Source: Christensenella minuta (GTDB lineage: Bacteria > Bacillota > Clostridia > Christensenellales > Christensenellaceae). Taken from it: a stretch of DNA of 64,000 nt. Under the pieces are notes generated by a model that was given only the letters and a program-made list of their open reading frames with translations, had not been told where the DNA came from and did no database searches. Of this stretch, positions 55,002 to 64,000 are shown in pieces; within the stretch, counting starts at the first letter, position 1; each line of letters starts with the position of its first letter. Where the stretch lies: the NCBI RefSeq assembly GCF_003628755.1, contig NZ_CP029256.1, positions 825,585-889,584 on the forward strand, read 5' to 3'. Made by a program: the position numbers and the translations under genes.

Positions 55002-55877
55002 CTATTCGATATTCTGTATCTGCTCCCTGATCTTTTCCACTTCGCCTTTCCCGGCGATCACCTGTTTTAAAATATCTCCATCCTGTGTTTTAGAGCCGAT
55101 TGTGTTGAATTCGCGGTTCAGCTCCTGCACAATAAAATCCATGTTCCGGCCCTGCGGGGTCGTTTCTTCCGCCGCCGCTTTAAATTGTTTTACATGGCTT
55201 TTGAGGCGTACCAATTCCTCGGTAATATTGCACCGGTCCGCATAAAACGCTACTTCCTGCGCAAGACGCTGCTCGTCCACCTCAGTGCCGTCCAAAAGCT
55301 CCTGCAACCTTTCTTTCAGCTTCATCTTGTATTCATAGACCACAATATCTTCCTTTGAAGCAATGTTATTGACATAAACGAGAATCGTATCAAGCCGCTG
55401 CATAATATCCTTTTTCAGCTGCTCGCCTTCCTCTTCGCGCGCTCTTTTCAATTCAGCAAGCGCGCCGTCAAGGTTTGTGAACAAGAGCTTTTTCAGAGCT
55501 TCCTCATCCGAATTCTCATCCTCATAGGTCACCGCGTCAGGAAGCCGCATCAGGCTTGTGACAGTGAGGTCGTTTTCGATTCCGCACTGTGTGCCAATGC
55601 CTTTCGCAGCCTTCATATATGCCGTTATAAGCGGCATATCCACAATTACATTTTTTGCGTCCTCGCGCTCAGAGGAATAATAAATGAATACATCGACTCT
55701 GCCCCGGCTTACGTTTTTCTTAACATACTTTCGTACCTCGTCCTCCAAAAAGACCATGAAACGCGGTTCCCGGATACTGATATCGAGAAAACGGTGGTTC
55801 ACCGTCTTGATTTCCACCCGCAGCTTTCTTCCGTCAATCGCGATTTCGCTTTTACCAAAGCCTGTCATGCTTTTCAA
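55002..55877 (-). CDS. yicC: YicC/YloC family endoribonuclease
   Basis: YicC proteins are oligomeric endoribonucleases; E. coli YicC helps destroy a small RNA. The 291-residue protein starts MKSMTGFGKSE, the family N-terminus, and ends with the conserved C-terminal domain ETTPQGRNMDFIVQELNREFNTIGSKTQD. The start is a TTG with GAGG nine bases upstream. It is the first gene of the long yicC-thiN operon, behind a promoter at 55912-55941. Confidence 0.94.
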   Translation of the reverse strand: MKSMTGFGKSEIAIDGRKLRVEIKTVNHRFLDISIREPRFMVFLEDEVRKYVKKNVSRGRVDVFIYYSSEREDAKNVIVDMPLITAYMKAAKGIGTQCGIENDLTVTSLMRLPDAVTYEDENSDEEALKKLLFTNLDGALAELKRAREEEGEQLKKDIMQRLDTILVYVNNIASKEDIVVYEYKMKLKERLQELLDGTEVDEQRLAQEVAFYADRCNITEELVRLKSHVKQFKAAAEETTPQGRNMDFIVQELNREFNTIGSKTQDGDILKQVIAGKGEVEKIREQIQNIE

Positions 55878-55911
55878 ACGCGCATACCTCTTTCAAAAAT
55901 CGTTGGCTATT

Positions 55912-55941
55912 ATTATAGCACAATCCAAGCTATCTTTCCAA
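55912..55941 (-). promoter_or_regulatory. Promoter of the yicC-thiN operon
   Basis: On the minus strand TTGGAA (55936-55941) and TATAAT (55912-55917) are 18 bases apart, with TGC before the -10 giving an extended -10. The -35 box overlaps the end of the HypE-like gene. Confidence 0.72.
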
Positions 55942-56910
55942 TACTTTATACAGCTCATCCGCCGGATATGGCGTTATGGCCCGTTTTTGTCCGGATGACA
56001 GGTCATATACTCCCTGTCCTCCGGCCTTGCCGATAACCGTCGCCGGAATTCCGTTTGCCCTCATCGCCTCTACAATTCTATTTCCGTTTCGCGCCGCGAT
56101 CATCATACTGCCGGATGAAATAAGCCCATAGACATCAAGCCCGTATTTTGTGCAAACTCTGCTTGTCAGCGGCAAAACAGGAACCGCAGAAAGGTCTATG
56201 CGCGCACCCGTGCCGGATGCTTCGCACATCTCGCAGACCGCGCCGAGAACGCCGCCCTCCGTAATGTCGTGCATTGCATGGATGCCGTCCGTCTCTGCCG
56301 CGATCCTGCCGTCTTTTACCACGCTCAAAGATTCCTTGATTCGAGCAAGCTCTTTCCGCTCCTGCTCCGTCAATGAAAGCTCTCCGCTGAAATCCGACGC
56401 GATGATCGCGGTTCCCTCGAGCCCCGCATATTTTGTCATAATGATATCATCGCCAGGCTGCACGTCAGACGTTTTAAACATTTTTCCCTTAACCACAGGC
56501 TTGCCGATCATCGTCACCGAGACCACCGTACGTGTTACGCTGTCCGTAACTTCCGTATGCCCGCCGATGATGTCGATCCCAAGGCTGCGCGCGGTTTGCA
56601 CGAGTTCGTTCATCAGCTTCCTGACTTGTGCCTCTCCTGCCGACGGCGGGATGAGCAGCGTCACAAGCGCCGCAATCGGCGCCGCGCCTGCGGCGGCTAT
56701 ATCGTTTGCATTGATATGGATAGCAAGAACTCCGGTTTGTTTTCCGCCGGCGGTGATTGGATCAGTCGAAACGACACACAAATCCCCCGTTATCACGGCG
56801 CAGCAATCCTCGCCAACACCCGCGCCCACCACGGTCTCTTCATTTTGCGGCTCGATTTTATCAATCACAAGCTCGCGCAGCTTTGCGTTTGTCAGCTTGC
56901 CCTGCCTCAT
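55930..56910 (-). CDS. AIR synthase/HypE-like (PurM superfamily) protein
   Basis: This 326-residue protein has the PurM/HypE/ThiL/SelD fold: an N-terminal ATP-binding half (VGAGVGEDCCAVI, HINANDIAAAGAAPIAALVTLLIPP, IIGGHTEVTD) and a C-terminal half (HDITEGGVLGAVCEMCEAS, GLDVYGLISSGSMMIA). It is closest in pattern to HypE, the [NiFe]-hydrogenase cyanide-ligand dehydratase. It ends DELYKVLER, however, without the Pro-Arg-Ile-Cys C-terminus that HypE needs, and no other hyp gene is present. It overlaps gatB by four bases (ATGA). The reaction is unknown; an ATP-dependent step on a small substrate is the family expectation. Confidence 0.8.
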   Translation of the reverse strand: MRQGKLTNAKLRELVIDKIEPQNEETVVGAGVGEDCCAVITGDLCVVSTDPITAGGKQTGVLAIHINANDIAAAGAAPIAALVTLLIPPSAGEAQVRKLMNELVQTARSLGIDIIGGHTEVTDSVTRTVVSVTMIGKPVVKGKMFKTSDVQPGDDIIMTKYAGLEGTAIIASDFSGELSLTEQERKELARIKESLSVVKDGRIAAETDGIHAMHDITEGGVLGAVCEMCEASGTGARIDLSAVPVLPLTSRVCTKYGLDVYGLISSGSMMIAARNGNRIVEAMRANGIPATVIGKAGGQGVYDLSSGQKRAITPYPADELYKVLER

Positions 56911-58334
56911 GCCTTGTCAAGCTCCGCCTTTACCAGTTCGTTTACCGTTTTCGGATTAGCCTTCCCCTTCGTCGCCTTCATCACCTGGCCGACAAAAAAG
57001 GTCATCGCCTTTTTGTTACCGCCCTTAAAATCTGCGACAGGTTTTGGATTTTCCACAATGATCTTCTGCACAAGCGCCAAAATTTCGTCCGCGTTGTCGT
57101 TTTGCTTTAAATCCTTTTCCTCTACAATCTGCGCGGGCTTTTTCCCGGTTTTGAACATTTCCTCAAATACCTGTTTCCCCATGCTCGAATTGATTATCCC
57201 GTCGTTTACAAGCTTTAACAGGTCGGTGAAATCTTCAGGCGATACCGGGATATCCTTCGCCTCCATATTGCTTTCCTTCAGGAGCCGTGCAAGTTCAACC
57301 ATAATATAGTTGCTGATGGCTTTCGGCTCATTGTAAATCGCCACACTGTCTTCAAAGAATTTTGCCGTGTATTTGGACATCGTAAGCACGCCGGCATCGT
57401 ACTCCGGCAGTCCAAACTCGCTTACATAGCGCTTGCGTTTCGCGGCAGGCAGTTCCGGAAGCGCCGCTCTAATCTTGGCAATACGCTCGTCCGTAAGATA
57501 AACGGGAACAAGGTCCGGATCCGGGAAATAGCGGTAATCATGCGCTTCTTCCTTGTCGCGCATCGGGTATGTTTTCCCTTTGGCATCGTCCCAGCGGCGC
57601 GTTTCCTGCACAATTTCCCCACCATCCTCAATCACCTCTATGTGGCGCTTTGCTTCATATTCAATTGCCCGCTGTGCGGCCGAAATACTATTGACATTTT
57701 TAAGCTCCGTACGGGTGCCGTATTTTGTTTCGCCCGCCGGGCGGACGGAAATATTGATATCGCAGCGCATCGAGCCTTCTTCCATCTTGCAATCGGAAAC
57801 ACCGATATATTCCATATTCGCGCGAACCGTATCGAGAAAGGCTTTAACCTGTGAAGCGCTCCGGAAGTCGGGCTCCGTAACGATTTCCATCAACGGCACG
57901 CCGCCGCGGTTATAGTCTACAAAGCTTTCCGTTCCCTGATGCACCAACTTCCCGGCGTCTTCCTCGATATGGATACGGGTGATTCCAATCTTATGCTTTT
58001 CTCCGTCCGTTTCCACCTCCACCTCGCCATGGGAGCACAGCGGAAAGTCGTATTGCGATATCTGGTATGCCTTAGCCAAGTCCGGATAAAAATATCCTTT
58101 CCTGTCAAGCTTGGAATAATTTGGGATTTCACAGTTCAGGGATAATCCCGCACGTACGCCATATTCTACAGCCTGCTCATTTAAAACGGGCAGCGTCCCG
58201 GGCATAGAAAGGCATACGGGACATACGTTCGTATTTGGCTGTGAGCCGAATTTATTTTTGCATGCACAGAAAATTTTAGTTTCCGTTGCCATTTCCACAT
58301 GCACTTCAAGGCCAATTACAGTTTCATATCTCAT
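56907..58334 (-). CDS. gatB: Aspartyl/glutamyl-tRNA amidotransferase subunit B
   Basis: GatB phosphorylates the Glu or Asp on mischarged tRNA so that GatA-derived ammonia can make Gln- or Asn-tRNA. The 475-residue protein has VIGLEVHVEMATETKIFCACKNKFGSQPNTNVCPVCLSMPGTLPVLN with the zinc cysteines, DYNRGGVPLMEIVTEPDFRS, and a C-terminal YqeY-like domain. It overlaps the HypE-like gene and follows gatA after 12 bases. Confidence 0.97.
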   Translation of the reverse strand: MRYETVIGLEVHVEMATETKIFCACKNKFGSQPNTNVCPVCLSMPGTLPVLNEQAVEYGVRAGLSLNCEIPNYSKLDRKGYFYPDLAKAYQISQYDFPLCSHGEVEVETDGEKHKIGITRIHIEEDAGKLVHQGTESFVDYNRGGVPLMEIVTEPDFRSASQVKAFLDTVRANMEYIGVSDCKMEEGSMRCDINISVRPAGETKYGTRTELKNVNSISAAQRAIEYEAKRHIEVIEDGGEIVQETRRWDDAKGKTYPMRDKEEAHDYRYFPDPDLVPVYLTDERIAKIRAALPELPAAKRKRYVSEFGLPEYDAGVLTMSKYTAKFFEDSVAIYNEPKAISNYIMVELARLLKESNMEAKDIPVSPEDFTDLLKLVNDGIINSSMGKQVFEEMFKTGKKPAQIVEEKDLKQNDNADEILALVQKIIVENPKPVADFKGGNKKAMTFFVGQVMKATKGKANPKTVNELVKAELDKA

Positions 58335-58346
58335 CGTCTTTCTCCA

Positions 58347-59801
58347 TCATAACGTCGGTTTTTTGTCGAATTTCACGGCCTGCTCAAAGTTCCACGCCGC
58401 ACGGAACATCGTATTTTCGTCAAATGCTTTTGCGATCATTTGTACGGAAACGGGTAGTCCCTCTTTCGTCACGCCGGACGGAACGGAAATTGCCGTTACG
58501 CCCGCAATATTGACAGGTACGGTAAACAAATCGTTTACATACATCTCAAGCGGCGTGGATTTGGCGCCAATTTCAAATGCCGGCGTTGGAGCGGTGGGCG
58601 AAAGAAGGATATCATATTTTCCGAACAGACGGTCAAAATCGTTCTTAATCAGGGTCTTAACCTTAAGCGCCTTCAAATAATACGCATCATAATATCCGGA
58701 GCTGAGTACATAATTGCCAAGCATAATGCGGCGTTTTGTTTCGTCGCCAAAGCCTTCGGACCGCGTGTTTTTATACATCTCCTTGAGATCGCTGTAGTGG
58801 TCCGTGCGGTATCCGTAACGAATCCCGTCAAACCTTGAAAGATTGGAAGCCACCTCTGCAGATGCAATCACATAATAAGCGGAAAGTGCATAATCAAAGG
58901 TGGGCAGCGACGTTTCTTCAACAACCGCTCCCATCTCTTCAAACAGCTTGACCGCTTCGAGATACGACCGCCGTACCTCCGGATCGATCTCCTGTTCCAG
59001 ATATTCCTTCGGAATACCAACCTTCAGCCCTTTGATTCCCTGCTTCATCCCTTCTCCATACCGGGGATAATCCATGATTGCAGAAGTAGAATCCTTTTTA
59101 TCGTTTCCTGCAATAATATCAAGCACAAAAGCCGAATCCTCAACAGTTTTGGTCAGCGGACCAATCTGGTCAAGCGATGAGGCGAACGCCATGAGTCCAA
59201 ACCGCGAAACCGTTCCATAGGTCGGCTTCAGCCCCACGACGCCGCAAAATGCCGCCGGTTGGCGTACAGACCCGCCGGTATCGGATCCAAGTGAAAATAC
59301 CGCTTCATCCGCTGCGACACAGGCAGCGCTGCCCCCGGAAGACCCGCCAGGTACGCGCGCTGTATCCCACGGGTTTTTTGTTACACCGAAATATGAGGTC
59401 TCCGTAGAAGAGCCCATTGCAAATTCATCCATATTTGCCTTGGCAAGCAATACATAATCTTCAGCCTTCAGCTTTTCGATGACCGTCGCATCATAAACCG
59501 GTTTATAATTATAGAGCATTTTAGAGGAGGCTGTAGAAAGGACCCCTTTGGTGCACATATTATCCTTGATGATTGCAGGAATTCCAGCAAGCCGCCCAAG
59601 CAGCTCTCCTTTGACACGTTTTTTGTCCACCCGCTTTGCCGCTTCAAGCGCTTCATCAGCGCAAGTCGTTACCAAAGCGTTCACCTCGGGCTCCACCCTC
59701 TCAATACGGTCAATATAGGCCTGCGTCAATTCGGCCGAAGAAATTTCTTTTTTGGCGAGCATATCTGCCGCCTGCGTAATATTTAATGCCGTAAGTTCCA
59801 T
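58347..59801 (-). CDS. gatA: Aspartyl/glutamyl-tRNA amidotransferase subunit A
   Basis: GatA releases ammonia from glutamine for the GatCAB reaction. The 484-residue protein is an amidase-signature enzyme with the Lys in GIPAIIKDNMCTKG near 72-85 and the Ser pair in PGGSSGGSAACVAA near 147-160. The ATG at 59801 gives the usual MELTALNITQ start; the ATG three codons earlier lies only two bases from GGAGGA. It follows gatC. Confidence 0.97.
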   Translation of the reverse strand: MELTALNITQAADMLAKKEISSAELTQAYIDRIERVEPEVNALVTTCADEALEAAKRVDKKRVKGELLGRLAGIPAIIKDNMCTKGVLSTASSKMLYNYKPVYDATVIEKLKAEDYVLLAKANMDEFAMGSSTETSYFGVTKNPWDTARVPGGSSGGSAACVAADEAVFSLGSDTGGSVRQPAAFCGVVGLKPTYGTVSRFGLMAFASSLDQIGPLTKTVEDSAFVLDIIAGNDKKDSTSAIMDYPRYGEGMKQGIKGLKVGIPKEYLEQEIDPEVRRSYLEAVKLFEEMGAVVEETSLPTFDYALSAYYVIASAEVASNLSRFDGIRYGYRTDHYSDLKEMYKNTRSEGFGDETKRRIMLGNYVLSSGYYDAYYLKALKVKTLIKNDFDRLFGKYDILLSPTAPTPAFEIGAKSTPLEMYVNDLFTVPVNIAGVTAISVPSGVTKEGLPVSVQMIAKAFDENTMFRAAWNFEQAVKFDKKPTL

Positions 59802-59818
59802 TGTTTTCATTTCCTCCG

Positions 59819-60106
59819 TCAATCCACGACCTTAGGCACGGTAAAAAAGCCATCTTCCTTTTCAGGCGCATTCAGCAGCATATCTTCCCGCTCCCATACC
59901 CTGCCTGGAACGTCCTCGCGCACAACGTTTTGCTGCTTCAGGATATACGAAGTCGGTTCTACGCCTTCCGTATCAAGCTCATTGAGCTTTTGCGCATGGC
60001 CCAGTATATCGTCCAGATTTTTCTGCAGCATCTTTTTCTTTTCCTCATCGAGGCTGAGCATCGAAAGCGATGCAATCCTCTCAACTTCTTCCAATGTAAC
60101 GCGCAT
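59819..60106 (-). CDS. gatC: Aspartyl/glutamyl-tRNA amidotransferase subunit C
   Basis: GatC is the small belt subunit that holds GatA and GatB together. The 95-residue protein starts MRVTLEEVERIASLSMLSLDEEKKKMLQKNLDDILGHAQKLNELDTEGVEPT, the family pattern, and ends with the DAPEKEDGFFTVPKV-like segment. The ATG at 60106 has AAGGA about ten bases upstream; the ATG seven codons earlier has no site. It heads the gatCAB-HypE-like operon. Confidence 0.94.
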   Translation of the reverse strand: MRVTLEEVERIASLSMLSLDEEKKKMLQKNLDDILGHAQKLNELDTEGVEPTSYILKQQNVVREDVPGRVWEREDMLLNAPEKEDGFFTVPKVVD

Positions 60107-60146
60107 ATGTTTTCCGTCCTTTTTCATAGTAGTTCAATAATCATTA

Positions 60147-60175
60147 ATTATAGCATAAAACACCGTGGCGGTGAA
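60147..60175 (-). promoter_or_regulatory. Promoter of gatCAB
   Basis: On the minus strand TTCACC (60170-60175) and TATAAT (60147-60152) are 17 bases apart and TGC precedes the -10, giving an extended -10. It follows directly after the upstream terminator. Confidence 0.75.
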
Positions 60176-60182
60176 TAGCCCT

Positions 60183-60218
60183 AAAAAACCGGGGAGCAAA
60201 CCTCTGCTTGTTCCCCGG
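60183..60218 (-). terminator. Terminator of the pcrA-ligA-cysteine protein transcript
   Basis: On the minus strand CCGGGGAACAAG and a matching CTCCCCGG side form a stem of about 11 pairs, with a G-T pair in it, followed by six T (60183-60188). It stands shortly after the stop of the C_GCAxxG_C_C gene and before the gatC promoter. Confidence 0.92.
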
Positions 60219-60230
60219 CCAAATAAACCG

Positions 60231-64000
<3,770 letters not shown>

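Overview
The window is a stretch of core chromosome from a Gram-positive, low-to-moderate GC bacterium, most likely an anaerobic clostridial-type Bacillota. The evidence is a PolC-type replicative polymerase, RemA, PrkC/PrpC, FakA with an Asp23 protein, the short HisG with HisZ, GatCAB, a T-box leader, and a run of genes from yicC to recG that matches the gene order known from Bacillus subtilis. No finer taxonomic placement is supported. All supported protein genes except rpmB lie on the minus strand, so the window reads from its right end to its left end. The two ends cut genes: pcrA is open at base 64000 and smc is open at base 1.

Layout in transcription order, right to left. 64000-60231: pcrA (partial), ligA and a C_GCAxxG_C_C cysteine protein, closed by a strong terminator. 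60175-55930: gatC-gatA-gatB plus an AIR-synthase/HypE-like gene. 55941-41965: yicC, remA, gmk, rpoZ, coaBC, priA, def, fmt, rsmB, rlmN, prpC, prkC, rsgA, rpe, thiN. These cover nucleotide and cofactor supply, start-methionine processing, ribosome modification and PASTA-kinase signalling. 41649-41966: rpmB alone on the plus strand, diverging from asp23 and converging on thiN. 41597-37435: asp23, fakA, recG. 37426-30980: a compact histidine operon hisZ-G-D-B-H-A-F-IE with its own promoter and a dyad at the probable transcription start. 30974-29222: rpsB-tsf. 29221-28585: an AT-rich gap without a convincing gene. 28531-17692: pyrH, frr, a small unknown gene, uppS, cdsA, dxr, rseP, ispG, polC, which joins isoprenoid and lipid precursor synthesis to DNA replication. 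17676-15313: secD-secF. 15217-7950: recJ, apt, rel, dtd, an MBL-fold hydrolase and hemZ. 7767-1: a consensus promoter, a T-box leader, then hisS-aspS-tcdA-rseC-like-smc.

The genes work as tightly packed housekeeping operons with many 1-4 nt stop/start overlaps and frequent GTG and TTG starts. Nine sigma-A-like promoters and several intrinsic terminators can be read directly. No mobile element, CRISPR array, prophage, rRNA, tRNA, defence island or biosynthetic cluster is visible, and I found no convincing undescribed multi-gene system. The points most worth a second look are modest: rsgA seems to lack any ATG, GTG or TTG at its expected start; terminator hairpins sit directly before the start codons of recJ, pyrH, recG and priA; an unexplained AT-rich island with extra hairpins lies upstream of pyrH; a dyad overlaps the his transcription start; and there are a few small or orphan genes.
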